Below are positions 1 to 9,020 of a stretch of DNA of 64,000 nucleotides, in pieces. Location of the stretch: positions 39,589-103,588 of the forward strand of contig NZ_JABAFQ010000006.1 of NCBI RefSeq assembly GCF_012843705.1, read 5' to 3'. Within the stretch, counting starts at the first letter, position 1. Every line of letters starts with the position of its first letter. The position numbers and the translations under genes are program-made. The DNA is from Fusobacterium sp. FSA-380-WT-3A (GTDB taxonomy: Bacteria > Fusobacteriota > Fusobacteriia > Fusobacteriales > Fusobacteriaceae). Under the pieces are notes generated by a model. It was not told the DNA's origin and made no database searches. It worked only from the letters and a program-made list of their open reading frames with translations.

Positions 1-408
1 TTTATATGTATAGCAACAATTTTTGAAGCTACAGGGATAGTTCTTACTAAAATGGGTTCAATGGGATATGACCCTAGCTCCTCTACTCAAATAAGAATGA
101 TTTGTGCTTTAGGAGTATTTATACTATTTCTTACTTATAAAAAATTATGGGGTAAAGTTTTTGAAGCTACAAAAGATAAAAAAGGAATATTATTAATAAT
201 CGGTGGAACTGTCACAGCTACAGCTGGTATAACATTTTTAGTAGCTGCTCTTAATTTAGGACATGCTGGTATTATCTCTACTATCTCTTCTACAAGTCCT
301 ATTCTAATAATTCCTATTTCATATTTTATTTTTAAAGAAAAAGTAAAATTAAAAGAGATAATCGGAGCTTGTATTTCTGTATTTGGAATTGTTTTATTTT
401 TCTTATAA
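1..408 (+). CDS. EamA/DMT-family permease, C-terminal part (5' end outside window)
   Basis: The reading frame is open from the first base of the window, so this is the 3' part (about 135 codons) of a longer gene. It encodes four hydrophobic segments separated by short basic loops. The second half, with a hydrophobic stretch, a short Ser/Thr/Pro-rich turn ending in PILIIPISYFIFKEK, then KLKEIIGACISVFGI, is typical of the second EamA repeat of drug/metabolite transporters, inner-membrane carriers of varied solutes. An ATG at 52 is internal to the permease repeat and is probably not the true start. The substrate cannot be told from this fragment. It ends 43 bp before a bidirectional hairpin terminator. 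Confidence 0.75.
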   Translation, partial: FICIATIFEATGIVLTKMGSMGYDPSSSTQIRMICALGVFILFLTYKKLWGKVFEATKDKKGILLIIGGTVTATAGITFLVAALNLGHAGIISTISSTSPILIIPISYFIFKEKVKLKEIIGACISVFGIVLFFL

Positions 409-450
409 AAAATCAATAAATAATTAAAAAATTTTTTAATCATTATAAAT

Positions 451-495
451 AAAAAAGCCTGAAATAAACTATAAAAAATTATTTCAGGCTTTTTT
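451..495. terminator. Bidirectional intrinsic terminator between convergent genes
   Basis: A 17-bp inverted repeat (arms 451-467 and 479-495) contains the core AGCCTGAAATAA/TTATTTCAGGCT, flanked by A-runs on one side and T-runs on the other. It sits between the EamA permease (+) and the sodium symporter gene (-) and can serve both. Confidence 0.85.
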
Positions 496-511
496 ATTTA
501 ATAACTAATCA

Positions 512-1903
512 TTAATCTTTCCAACAATCAGCATTTTTTATTTCTGGTACATTTTTAGATTTGAATACAGGGTCTACACCTTTAGCTCTTTGCTCTTGAT
601 AATCTTTAATAACAGCAAAAGCAATTTTTGAAAGGATAGCTATTGTAATTAAATTCATTGTAGCCATAAGTCCCATAAATAAATCTGCTAAGTCCCAAAC
701 AATTTGAATATGGGCTACACACCCAAATAATACCATTCCAACTACCATTATTCTATAAATAGTTAACCAACCCTTATTAGCTTTTATAAATTCTATGTTA
801 GTTTCACCATAATAATAATTCCCTATTACAGAAGAAAAAGCAAAGAATAGTATACAAGCAGCTATAAATATTGAACCCCAAGAACCAACTTGAGAAACTA
901 TAGCATCTTGAGTTAATTGAATTCCATTAGAACTTCCAGAAGTATAATTTCCTGAAATTAAAATTATGAAAGCTGTACAAGAACAAATTACTATTGTATC
1001 TGTAAAAATTCCTAAAGCTTGAACTAATCCTTGTTTTACAGGGTGAGATACATCAGAAGTAGCAGCAGCATTAGGAGCACTTCCCATTCCAGCTTCATTA
1101 GAGAAAAGTCCTCTTCTAATTCCTTGCATTATAACAGCTCCAAATAATCCTCCAGCTACTGGTTTAAATCCAAAAGCACTACTGAAGATTAAAGAAAAAA
1201 TAGATGGAATTATTGCAATATTCTTTAATATTATAAAAACAGCTACAAAAATATAAGCTACAGCCATAACTGGTACTAATATTTCTGCTACACGAGCTAT
1301 TCTTTTAACTCCACCAAAAATTATAATAGCTGTAACTACAGCTAAAACAATTCCTACATGTAATCTTTGAATATTAAAAGCCTTTTCAAAAGCAAAAGAT
1401 ATTGTATTAGCTTGAACTGAGTTAAATATCAATCCATAAGTTATAGAAATAAGAATAGAAAATACAACTCCCATCCATCTTTTTCCTAAAGCTTTTTCCA
1501 TATAATAAGCTGGTCCACCTCTAAAATGTTCTCCATCTTTTATTTTATATACTTGAGCTAAAGTACATTCTATTAAACTTGAACTAGCTCCTATAAGAGC
1601 TATAAGCCACATCCAAAACACAGCTCCTGGCCCTCCAATAACTATTGCTATAGCAACACCAGCTAAATTTCCTGTTCCTACACAAGAAGCTATTGAAATA
1701 CAAAAAGCTTGGAATGATGAAATACCATTTTTTGAACTAGAGTTTTTTCCTCCTAAAAGTTTTAACATTTCTCCTATAAGTCTAATTTGAATAAATCCTG
1801 TTTTTAGTGAGAAATAGAATCCTAATACTAGAAGTAATGCAATTAATAAATATGAATACAACCAAGTATTAACTGTTCCCACAAAATTTGATAAAGCTTC
1901 CAT
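512..1903 (-). CDS. Sodium:amino acid symporter, AGCS (alanine/glycine/glutamine) family
   Basis: A 463-residue polytopic inner-membrane protein with about ten or eleven hydrophobic segments. The family landmarks are present: a conserved GTGNLAG segment near residue 77, then GGPGAVFWMW and the loop ASSSLIECTLAQ, HFRGGPAYYME near residue 127, and RRGLFSNEAGMGSAPNAAA near residue 265. AGCS proteins import small neutral amino acids with Na+. The gene starts 17 bp after the glutaminase gene on the same strand with a GGAGG site, so the pair is probably one operon. That context favours glutamine as a substrate (an inference; AlsT/GlnT-like members are known). Length is normal for the family. Confidence 0.9.
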   Translation of the reverse strand: MEALSNFVGTVNTWLYSYLLIALLLVLGFYFSLKTGFIQIRLIGEMLKLLGGKNSSSKNGISSFQAFCISIASCVGTGNLAGVAIAIVIGGPGAVFWMWLIALIGASSSLIECTLAQVYKIKDGEHFRGGPAYYMEKALGKRWMGVVFSILISITYGLIFNSVQANTISFAFEKAFNIQRLHVGIVLAVVTAIIIFGGVKRIARVAEILVPVMAVAYIFVAVFIILKNIAIIPSIFSLIFSSAFGFKPVAGGLFGAVIMQGIRRGLFSNEAGMGSAPNAAATSDVSHPVKQGLVQALGIFTDTIVICSCTAFIILISGNYTSGSSNGIQLTQDAIVSQVGSWGSIFIAACILFFAFSSVIGNYYYGETNIEFIKANKGWLTIYRIMVVGMVLFGCVAHIQIVWDLADLFMGLMATMNLITIAILSKIAFAVIKDYQEQRAKGVDPVFKSKNVPEIKNADCWKD

Positions 1904-1920
1904 TTTTCCTCCTTAGTTTT

Positions 1921-2835
1921 TTAAAATATTGTTAAGTTTAGTTCTTTTGATAGTTCTTCTAATAAAGCAACTCCAGCCACAGAGTTCCCTTTTTTATCCA
2001 ATGATGGTCCAAAAACTCCTATTCCCATTTTACCAGGAACTACTGAAACTATTCCTCCTCCTACTCCACTTTTAGATGGAATTCCAACTCTTACTGCAAA
2101 TTCTCCAGAATTATCATACATTCCACAAGTAACCATCAAAGTTTTTATTATTGTAGCTATTCTTGTGCTTATAACTTGTTCTCCTGAACTTAATTTTCCA
2201 CCTCTTGCCAAAAATAATCCTATTTTAGCCAAATTTTTAGCAGTTACTTCTATTGAACATTGCTTAAAATATACATCTAAAGCGTCTTCTACATTCCCCT
2301 CTATAATCCCTTGACTTTTCAAGAAATATCCCATAGCTCTATTTTTATTTCCTGTTTCTGATTCTCCACAATAAATTTTATAGTTTACATCTAAAGTTTC
2401 ATCTTCTGTTATTTTTCTAATAAAATCTAATAACCTTTGGAATTTTTCTCTAGCATCTTTTCCATAAATCATAGAACTTACAGCTATAGCTCCAGCATTT
2501 ATTAAAGGATTGTATGGTTTCTTTCTACTTGAAGTTTCCAATTTCGTTATAGAGTTAAACGGATCTCCTGTAGGTTCCATTCCCACCTTTGAAAAAACAT
2601 ACTCTTCTCCATTATCTAAAATAGCTAACATCAAACTTAAAATTTTAGATATACTTTGAATAGTGAATTTTATATCATAGTCCCCAGCACCAAATTCTTC
2701 TTGGTCCATATTATAAATATAAACTCCTAAAGCATCCTTTTTAGCTTTATCTAGTTCTGGAATATAATTAGCTACTTCACCTAATTTTGTCTTTCCTAGA
2801 TTTTTTTTCACTAAACTCCTTAATAAATCTTCCAT
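1921..2835 (-). CDS. glsA: Glutaminase A (glutamine to glutamate plus ammonia)
   Basis: A 304-residue cytosolic serine-dependent glutaminase with the beta-lactamase-like fold. The catalytic Ser-x-x-Lys motif is SISK at residues 61-64. Family blocks EPTGDPFNS (about 87-95), PYNPLINAGAIA (about 107-118), the Tyr-containing NYKIYCGESE segment and KSGVGGGI near residue 255 are all present. The start is set by a GGAGGAAAAA site just upstream and by a TTGACA-17-TATATT promoter 40 nt further up. The gene is the first of a two-gene operon with an AGCS symporter, which suggests glutamine uptake followed by deamidation. In fusobacteria glutamate is a main fermentation substrate (family knowledge); acid resistance is another possible role. 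Confidence 0.95.
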   Translation of the reverse strand: MEDLLRSLVKKNLGKTKLGEVANYIPELDKAKKDALGVYIYNMDQEEFGAGDYDIKFTIQSISKILSLMLAILDNGEEYVFSKVGMEPTGDPFNSITKLETSSRKKPYNPLINAGAIAVSSMIYGKDAREKFQRLLDFIRKITEDETLDVNYKIYCGESETGNKNRAMGYFLKSQGIIEGNVEDALDVYFKQCSIEVTAKNLAKIGLFLARGGKLSSGEQVISTRIATIIKTLMVTCGMYDNSGEFAVRVGIPSKSGVGGGIVSVVPGKMGIGVFGPSLDKKGNSVAGVALLEELSKELNLTIF

Positions 2836-2881
2836 TTTTCCTCCAAAATATTTTTTTATGAAACTCTTTTATCATATTTTA

Positions 2882-2910
2882 AATATATAACCTTCTGACA
2901 AATATGTCAA
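2882..2910 (-). promoter_or_regulatory. Sigma-70-type promoter of the glsA operon, with overlapping palindrome
   Basis: On the minus strand TTGACA (2905-2910) is followed after 17 nt by TATATT (2882-2887), about 47 nt upstream of the glsA start. A small inverted repeat, TGACA-N4-TGTCA (2896-2909), overlaps the -35 box and could be an operator. No regulator gene lies nearby. Confidence 0.7.
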
Positions 2911-3045
2911 TAAAAATTTTAAATTATTGTTATATATTTTTTTTATAACCTAAATATTTCTTTTAGTTATTTTATTTTTTATGTTTTTTAACAGTTTTAT
3001 CATAAATAAAATATATGGATTTTTCGAATTTTGTATATAGTTCTT

Positions 3046-4371
3046 TTAGTTAGCTAATATACCCATTTTAAATAAAATTTGTGTTATTATAAATATAACT
3101 GGAAAACTTATTATAGTTCTTAATATAAAGAATTTTAATGTATCCCAAAAATCAAACCCTATTTTTGAAGCAACTAATATCATTCCTGTTTCACTTAAAA
3201 AAATTAATTGAGCAAAAGATAAAGTTCCAATCAAAAATCTTGCCATCTCACTTGGCACACTTTCTATCAATAATGAAGGTAAATACATATCTGAAAATCC
3301 AACTATCATTGATGGGGCCATAACTTCAGCTACTTTTTGAGAAAATCCAAGTAACTTTAGTATTGGAACTAATGGCATTGAAATTATATTAAAAATAGTT
3401 GTATGTTCAGCAATAACAAGACCTAAAGTTCCCATAAACATTATTACAGGAATAAAAGTTATATAAAGTATTCCTACTTTCTTTATAGAATCTAATAAAA
3501 TTTTAACTTCATTAGCTTTTTGAGCTGTTTCTGTAGCTTTTCTTATAGCTACAAGGACAGAAGTACTAGCTTCTTCTCCTTTAAAATCTCTTCCTAAATA
3601 ATATTCATCTTTAAATTTCTTTAAAGGTAATCTTGCTATAATTATTCCAGCAATAACTGTTGAAAAAGCTATTGTAGCATAGAAAATTATAAATCTATCT
3701 GATAATCTTAATAAATCTGAAACTACTGCAGCAAAGGATATTCCAACTATTGAAAATGAAGTAGCTATTATTACAGCTTCTCTTTGAGTATAATATCCCT
3801 TTTGATATTGTTCATCTGTTACTACTATTCCTATTGTTCCATCTCCTAAAAATGAAGCTATAGCATCTATTGCAGCATATCCTGGAACTTTAAAAACTTT
3901 TCTCATAAATGGAGCTATTAATACTCCAATAAATTCAACAAGACCAAAAGCTGTAAGTAATGGCATTAATAAAACTCCTACACAAAATGTTACCATTAAT
4001 GATGGTAATAAATCATTTGCCATCATTCCACCTGTATTAGGGTCTAATATTATACTTGGTCCTACACCATAATGAACCATTAAAAAGAAAATTGCCCCTA
4101 ATATTCTAGCTGTTCCATTTATAGGCCCACAGACAAAGAATTCTTGAAAATATTTATTTTTAAAATCTCTTTTTATAAATCCTAAAATAGTTCCTAATAT
4201 AGTTACACAAGATACTATAACTACTAACACTCTTATTTCCTCTATATATCCATCTATTATTATAGATTTTATATGTCCCATTAAAATAGATGACTCTTCA
4301 CCAATTTTAAAAGGTGCTAAGAAGGCTAGTATTCCTAAAATAGAATAAAATAAAAATTTAAAAATTGCCAT
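3046..4371 (-). CDS. YjiH-family membrane protein with nucleoside-recognition (GATE) domains
   Basis: A 441-residue protein with about ten hydrophobic segments. Residues 120-230 contain a Gate-domain-like core (DLLPSLMVTFCVGVLLMPLL, then FLGDGTIGIVV and EAVIIATSFS), and a second such block follows residue 290 (VMFMGTLGLVI-like and MAPSMIVGFSDMYLP). This matches the YjiH family of putative transporters whose substrate is not known. A central hydrophilic stretch (about residues 245-290) links the halves. It is the last gene of a minus-strand operon, 20 bp behind the rRNA methyltransferase gene, with a GGAGGAGAA site. The inner membrane is the likely location. The function remains open. Confidence 0.8.
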   Translation of the reverse strand: MAIFKFLFYSILGILAFLAPFKIGEESSILMGHIKSIIIDGYIEEIRVLVVIVSCVTILGTILGFIKRDFKNKYFQEFFVCGPINGTARILGAIFFLMVHYGVGPSIILDPNTGGMMANDLLPSLMVTFCVGVLLMPLLTAFGLVEFIGVLIAPFMRKVFKVPGYAAIDAIASFLGDGTIGIVVTDEQYQKGYYTQREAVIIATSFSIVGISFAAVVSDLLRLSDRFIIFYATIAFSTVIAGIIIARLPLKKFKDEYYLGRDFKGEEASTSVLVAIRKATETAQKANEVKILLDSIKKVGILYITFIPVIMFMGTLGLVIAEHTTIFNIISMPLVPILKLLGFSQKVAEVMAPSMIVGFSDMYLPSLLIESVPSEMARFLIGTLSFAQLIFLSETGMILVASKIGFDFWDTLKFFILRTIISFPVIFIITQILFKMGILAN

Positions 4372-4391
4372 TTCTCCTCCTAATTATAAAA

Positions 4392-5219
4392 TTATTTTTT
4401 AAAGATATCTATGTTGACATCTACTGTTATTTCTAATTCTTTTAAAGAAAATAATTTTTCTATCCCCTCTTTAGGACTTCTCCACCTATATGGAGTCATA
4501 TTAAATAAACTTTTTATACTTTCATTTTCTTTTATATAGGTTTTATATTTACAATTCTTAGTTTCTACATATTCAAATATTTTTAAATCTTCTATTGGAG
4601 AATAAAAATCTTTCCTTATATTCTCATACACTACTTCTTTTATCTCAACTAAATGATTTTCTCCTGTAGATACTATTATTAAATATCCATCTTTTTTCAA
4701 ACATCTCATCTTCTCTTCTGGAATAATCTTAGCAAACATACATATAATAAAATCTAAACTCCCATCCTCTAAAGGAAGATTTGAAGCACTAGCTACTACC
4801 CATTCAATGTCTTTATTCTTCTTTGAAGCCACTAAAACAGCTTCTTTTGATATGTCTATACCTATTATTCTATTTTCTATTTCCTTTTCACTTAAAAATT
4901 TTTTTAATCTTTCTGTATAATATCCTTCTCCACACCCTATATCCAATATATTAATGTTATTTTTGGTTAAAAGTGATATTATAGTTTCATTTACCTTTTC
5001 TGATATTCCTTGATAATAACCTTTTTCTAAAAATTTTTTTCTACTAATAACCATATCTTTATCATCACCAGGATTTTTACTATGTTTTTGATTATCTAAT
5101 AACAAATTTACATATCCTGATTTAGATATATCATATGTATGATTATTTTTACAAGAATAACTTTTTCCATTTTTTATTAATTTCTCTTTACATTTTGGAC
5201 AAATTTTGATTTCTTCCAT
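4392..5219 (-). CDS. rlmA: RlmA-type 23S rRNA (guanine-N1) methyltransferase
   Basis: A 275-residue SAM-dependent methyltransferase. The N terminus carries a zinc-ribbon-like set (CPKC at residues 7-10, then CKNNH at 23-27), followed by the conserved YDISKSGYVNLL segment that is typical of RlmA. The SAM-binding motif I is DIGCGEGYY (about residues 93-101), and the acidic motif II is GIDISKEA. Known members methylate G745 or G748 of 23S rRNA near the peptide exit tunnel; which guanine is modified here cannot be told. The gene lies 5 bp downstream of an SGNH hydrolase gene in the same operon. Confidence 0.82.
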   Translation of the reverse strand: MEEIKICPKCKEKLIKNGKSYSCKNNHTYDISKSGYVNLLLDNQKHSKNPGDDKDMVISRKKFLEKGYYQGISEKVNETIISLLTKNNINILDIGCGEGYYTERLKKFLSEKEIENRIIGIDISKEAVLVASKKNKDIEWVVASASNLPLEDGSLDFIICMFAKIIPEEKMRCLKKDGYLIIVSTGENHLVEIKEVVYENIRKDFYSPIEDLKIFEYVETKNCKYKTYIKENESIKSLFNMTPYRWRSPKEGIEKLFSLKELEITVDVNIDIFKK

Positions 5220-5224
5220 TATTT

Positions 5225-5704
5225 TTATCCCTCTAAAATTTTTTTTATTTTTTTATTTAATAATTTATATCCTTCTGGGCTTAAGTGAACTCCATCAGCA
5301 CTATATTTATTATCTATTATTCCCTCTTCATTTAAAAATAAATTATGTATCATTAGTTTTTCTACAAACATTTGATTTCTCAATAAAAAATTCAAGTTTT
5401 TTATTTTTTTATTTTTATCCTTATACATTGTTGGCAACACAGATATTAAAATAATTTTTTTAAATCTTTCCTTTAATATTTCTATTATTTTTAATAGATT
5501 ATTAAAGATTTTTTCAGAGGGAATATCCCCTAATATATCATTAACTCCTACCATTAAAACTACTGTATCACCTTTTATATCTTCTCTGTCCTCAAGAAGC
5601 CACAATACATCTCTAGAACAAAATCCTGGAACCCCATAATTTTTTACATTTGGATAATTATTCCAAGCTGTTATACTATCACCTAAAAAAATTACCTTTT
5701 CCAT
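5225..5704 (-). CDS. SGNH/GDSL-family hydrolase (esterase or lipase)
   Basis: A compact 159-residue SGNH hydrolase with all blocks visible: block I FLGDSITAW with the nucleophile Ser11, a Gly in block II (NYGVPGFCS), block III GVNDI with Asn at about residue 54, and block V DGVHLSPEGY with the catalytic Asp-x-x-His. There is no signal peptide, so it is probably cytosolic. Members of this size act as thioesterases, lysophospholipases or acyl-sugar esterases, and the substrate is not predictable. It is the first gene of the operon with rlmA and the GATE protein. Its promoter has an extended -10 (TGGTATAAT) upstream. Confidence 0.85.
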   Translation of the reverse strand: MEKVIFLGDSITAWNNYPNVKNYGVPGFCSRDVLWLLEDREDIKGDTVVLMVGVNDILGDIPSEKIFNNLLKIIEILKERFKKIILISVLPTMYKDKNKKIKNLNFLLRNQMFVEKLMIHNLFLNEEGIIDNKYSADGVHLSPEGYKLLNKKIKKILEG

Positions 5705-5745
5705 ATTTTCTCCTTAAGATAAGTTTTATTTTTAGAAATCAATCT

Positions 5746-5774
5746 ATTATACCACATAATCCATTATTTGTCCT
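5746..5774 (-). promoter_or_regulatory. Promoter of the SGNH hydrolase-rlmA operon
   Basis: The minus strand shows AGGACA (5769-5774), a 17-nt spacer and TGG-TATAAT with the -10 at 5746-5751, 42 bp upstream of the start codon. The -35 is only a 4/6 match, but the TGn extension of the -10 compensates. Confidence 0.6.
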
Positions 5775-5936
5775 CTAATATTTTTTATTTAAGTCTATTT
5801 TTATGTAATTTTATTGACACATAAAATACATATTAATCTGATAAAATGCCTTTTAAAATTTTTGTTGGATATTTCTATTTTTTATGATAAAATACTAAGT
5901 ATTTTATACAAAAATTTATTTGGAGATGATTTTTAA

Positions 5937-6500
5937 ATGAAAAAAAATAAGGCTATCTTTTTAGATAGAGATGGTACTATCAATATTGATAAAGATTATA
6001 TGTATCGTATTGAAGATTTTGAGTTTGAGCCTAAAGCAGATGAAGCTTTAAAAATTTTAAATGATTTAGGTTATATACTTATTGTTGTAACTAATCAATC
6101 TGGTGTTGCTAGAGGATACTATACTGAGAAAGATATACAAACTCTTCATGAAAAACTTTCAAAAATTTTGAAAGAAAAAAATATAAATATATCTAAATTT
6201 TATTATTGTCCTCATCATCCTACTAAAGGAATTGGAGAATATAAATTAGATTGTTTTTGTAGAAAACCATATCCTGGTATGTTGTTAAAAGGAATGGATG
6301 AATTTAATATAGACCCCTCTCTTTCTTTTATGGTAGGAGATAAATTGTCTGATGTTGAAGCTGGTTTAAAAGCAGATGTGACCCCTGTAATTTTAAAAAC
6401 TAGAAATGATATTGATTTTTCTTCTTTATCAGAAAATATTTTAGTTTTTAATTCTCTCTATGATTTTGCTATAAATTTAAAAAACTCAAATAATAATTAA
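5937..6500 (+). CDS. gmhB: D-glycero-beta-D-manno-heptose-1,7-bisphosphate 7-phosphatase
   Basis: A 187-residue HAD-superfamily phosphatase. Motif I is FLDRDGTIN (residues 8-16, nucleophile Asp10 and acid Asp12), motif II VVTNQSG, and motif IV MVGDKLSDVEAG. A zinc-binding insertion, CPHHP followed by DCFCRKPYPGM (about residues 92-118), is the hallmark of GmhB and HisB-N. GmhB makes the heptose-1-phosphate needed for ADP-heptose and LPS inner core. This fits the heptosyltransferase cluster 14 kb downstream. The 232-bp region upstream contains TTGACA at 5814-5819, but no well-spaced -10 is evident, so the promoter is unclear. The gene may be co-directional with but separate from the dcw cluster. 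Confidence 0.92.
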   Translation: MKKNKAIFLDRDGTINIDKDYMYRIEDFEFEPKADEALKILNDLGYILIVVTNQSGVARGYYTEKDIQTLHEKLSKILKEKNINISKFYYCPHHPTKGIGEYKLDCFCRKPYPGMLLKGMDEFNIDPSLSFMVGDKLSDVEAGLKADVTPVILKTRNDIDFSSLSENILVFNSLYDFAINLKNSNNN

Positions 6501-6524
6501 ATTACAAAAATATTTTATTTTTTA

Positions 6525-6554
6525 TTGTAAAACAATCACTAAAAGTGTTAGAAT
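6525..6554 (+). promoter_or_regulatory. Candidate promoter of the mur/fts cluster
   Basis: TTGTAA (6525-6530), an 18-nt spacer and TAGAAT (6549-6554) lie 60 bp before murF in the only sizeable gap between gmhB and ftsZ. The -35 lies inside a short palindrome, TTGTAAAACAA. Confidence 0.55.
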
Positions 6555-6614
6555 ATAAATTGGCACTTTAACTTTTTCTATAAATCTAAAAAAGGAGATT
6601 TAATTTTTATAAAA

Positions 6615-7889
6615 ATGAAACAATTATTAAAAGTAATAGAAGAAAAATTTCATAAAACTTTTAAAATACATGATATTTCAAAAGTTGAAATTGATAGTCG
6701 AAATATCAAAAAAGGAGATTTATTTTTCGCTATTAATAATGGTAAAAATTATATTGAAAATGTCTTAAAAATAGAAGATACCATTGTTATATGTGATGAT
6801 AATAAATGGAAAAACAATGAAAGAGTTATTGTAGTAGAGGATACTGTAAAAGCTATGCAATCTATTGCTAAAGATTATCGTAAAAAATTAAATATTAAAT
6901 TAATTGGAATTACTGGTAGTGAAGGAAAAACTACTACAAAAGATATAGTTCATGGTATTTTATCTTCTAAATATAAAGTCAAAAAAACACTAGGAAATTA
7001 TAATAATCATATTGGACTTCCTTTTACAATATTGCAACTAAATGAAAATGACGAGTTTGGGGTAATAGAAATGGGAATGAGTCATAAAGGTGAAATTTCT
7101 GCTCTATGTGATATTTCTGATATTGATTATGGTATTATTACTAATATTGGTGATTCTCATCTTGAATTTATGGTTAATAGAGATAATGTATTTTTAGAAA
7201 AAAGTCAAATCAAAAACTATATTTCAGAAAAAAATCTTTTTGTTTTTGGAGATGATATCTATTTAAAAAATCTTTCTGGAAATAAAATTGGATTTAATAA
7301 AGATAATAACTTTATTATAACTGCTTACTCTGAAACATTAGATGGAGTTAATTTTTTTGTAAATGGTAATCAATACACTTTTAAACTTAATGGAAAACAT
7401 AATTGTATAAATGCTTCTATTGGAATAGCTCTTGGACTTTCTTTAGGTTTAACTATTTCTGAAATTCAAAAAGGTCTTGATTTAGTTCAAGTAACTCCTA
7501 TGAGATTTCAAAAAATAGAAAAAGAAGGAATTTTATATATTAATGATGCTTATAATGCTAGTCCTGTATCAATGAAAGCTTCTTTAGAAACCTTTGATAA
7601 AATTAATTTTTCTAAAAAAAAATTAGCAATTCTTGCTGATATGGGAGAAATGGGAGAAAATGCGATTTCTTATCATGAAGATGTTTTAAGATTTGCTAAT
7701 AAAAGTAATATTGAAACTATCATTATTCTAGGTCCTTTAATGAAAGAAGCATATAAAAATATAAGCTCAAGTAAATTTATTTTAGTTGAAAATAAAGAAG
7801 AAATAAAAAAATTAATTAAAAATAATTTTTCAGATAGAATTATTTTATTAAAAGGTTCTAATTTTAACCGTTTATGGGAAATTATCTAG
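6615..7889 (+). CDS. murF: UDP-MurNAc-tripeptide:D-Ala-D-Ala ligase
   Basis: A 424-residue Mur ligase that adds D-Ala-D-Ala to UDP-MurNAc-tripeptide in the cytosol. The ATP-binding loop GITGSEGKTTTKD lies at about residues 97-109, the family motif EMGMSHKGEI at about 155, and the ligase C-terminal domain begins near YINDAYNASP (about 310), with conserved Asn-Ala-Pro-type residues. The ATG at 6615 lies about 15 nt after AAAGGAG, which is a long gap, but no better start is in frame. It opens the dcw cluster; murE, ftsI, ftsW, mraZ and mraW are not here. The gap to mraY is 14 bp. Confidence 0.95.
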   Translation: MKQLLKVIEEKFHKTFKIHDISKVEIDSRNIKKGDLFFAINNGKNYIENVLKIEDTIVICDDNKWKNNERVIVVEDTVKAMQSIAKDYRKKLNIKLIGITGSEGKTTTKDIVHGILSSKYKVKKTLGNYNNHIGLPFTILQLNENDEFGVIEMGMSHKGEISALCDISDIDYGIITNIGDSHLEFMVNRDNVFLEKSQIKNYISEKNLFVFGDDIYLKNLSGNKIGFNKDNNFIITAYSETLDGVNFFVNGNQYTFKLNGKHNCINASIGIALGLSLGLTISEIQKGLDLVQVTPMRFQKIEKEGILYINDAYNASPVSMKASLETFDKINFSKKKLAILADMGEMGENAISYHEDVLRFANKSNIETIIILGPLMKEAYKNISSSKFILVENKEEIKKLIKNNFSDRIILLKGSNFNRLWEII

Positions 7890-7903
7890 GTTGAGGAGAA
7901 AAA

Positions 7904-8992
7904 ATGTTATATATCTTAAGTGAATTAAATAATAATTTAAATTTTTTGAAATCCATATATTTAAGAATTTCAATAGGTTTCGTCCTTTCATTTTTAATTG
8001 TTCTTATTTTAGGAAAACCATTTATAAAATATTTAAAAAAAATTAAATTTGGAGAAGAAATAAGAGAATCTGGACCAGCTTCTCACTACTCAAAAAAAGG
8101 TACTCCTACTATGGGAGGAGTTCTTATGATTTTTGGGGCTTTAATTTCTTCTTTAGTTATTTGTGATTTAAAAAATAAATTTGTTGTTTTGCTTATAATT
8201 ACAACTCTTCTTTTTAGTGCCATTGGATTTATTGATGACTACAAAAAATTTACAGTAAATAAAGATGGACTTGCTGGAAGAAAAAAATTAATGCTTCAAA
8301 CTATTATTGCTATTATCGTTTGGATATTTATAAAAGAATTCGGAATTACAGGTAATAAAATTATTGATTTTTCAATTATAAATCCTCTTTGGTCAGGTTC
8401 TCATATATATATAGGTAGCTTTTTTATGTTAGTGTTTACAATTCTTGTTATCAATGGTACATCAAATGCTGTTAATATTACTGATGGACTTGATGGACTT
8501 GCTACTATGCCTGTTATAATCAGTTGTAGTATCTTAACAACTATTGCTTATTTTAGTAGTCACTTTGAATTAAGTTCTCACTTAAGATTATTTTATATTG
8601 TTGGAGCTGGAGAAATTGCTGTATTTCTATCAACTATAATAGGGGCTGGTTTTGCTTTTCTATGGTATAACTGTTATCCTGCACAAATTTTTATGGGAGA
8701 TACTGGTTCTCTTACTCTTGGAGGAATAATTGGAGTTATAGGAATTATTTTAAAACAAGAACTTCTTCTCCCTATAATCGGTGGAGTTTTTGTTATGGAA
8801 GCTGTTTCTGTTATGTTACAAGTTGGTTCTTACAAGTTAAGAAAAAAAAGAATATTCAGAATGGCTCCTATTCACCATCATTTTGAATTAATGGGAATTC
8901 CAGAATCAAAAGTGACTTTTAGATTATGGATTATGGCATTAATTTGTGGAGGAGTAGCATTAAGTATTGTAAGACTTAGAGGTATATTATAA
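7904..8992 (+). CDS. mraY: Phospho-N-acetylmuramoyl-pentapeptide-transferase
   Basis: A 362-residue inner-membrane enzyme with about ten transmembrane segments that transfers phospho-MurNAc-pentapeptide to undecaprenyl phosphate, giving lipid I. Conserved elements are KKGTPTMGG (about residues 63-71), the aspartate pair FIDDYKK (about 107-113), NITDGLDGLA (about 189-198), FMGDTGSLTLGG (about 264-275) and the MAPIHHHFE triad of histidines near residue 324. A GGAG site precedes the ATG. Downstream murD follows after 28 bp. Confidence 0.96.
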   Translation: MLYILSELNNNLNFLKSIYLRISIGFVLSFLIVLILGKPFIKYLKKIKFGEEIRESGPASHYSKKGTPTMGGVLMIFGALISSLVICDLKNKFVVLLIITTLLFSAIGFIDDYKKFTVNKDGLAGRKKLMLQTIIAIIVWIFIKEFGITGNKIIDFSIINPLWSGSHIYIGSFFMLVFTILVINGTSNAVNITDGLDGLATMPVIISCSILTTIAYFSSHFELSSHLRLFYIVGAGEIAVFLSTIIGAGFAFLWYNCYPAQIFMGDTGSLTLGGIIGVIGIILKQELLLPIIGGVFVMEAVSVMLQVGSYKLRKKRIFRMAPIHHHFELMGIPESKVTFRLWIMALICGGVALSIVRLRGIL

Positions 8993-9020
8993 TTTATAAT
9001 TAATTTTGGAGGTAATAATC

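Noticed and set aside
5206..5454. 82-codon plus-strand ORF opposite the SGNH hydrolase gene
   Set aside because: Antisense to an intact hydrolase with all catalytic motifs; Phe/Leu/Ile-rich composition is a typical shadow of AT-rich coding DNA.
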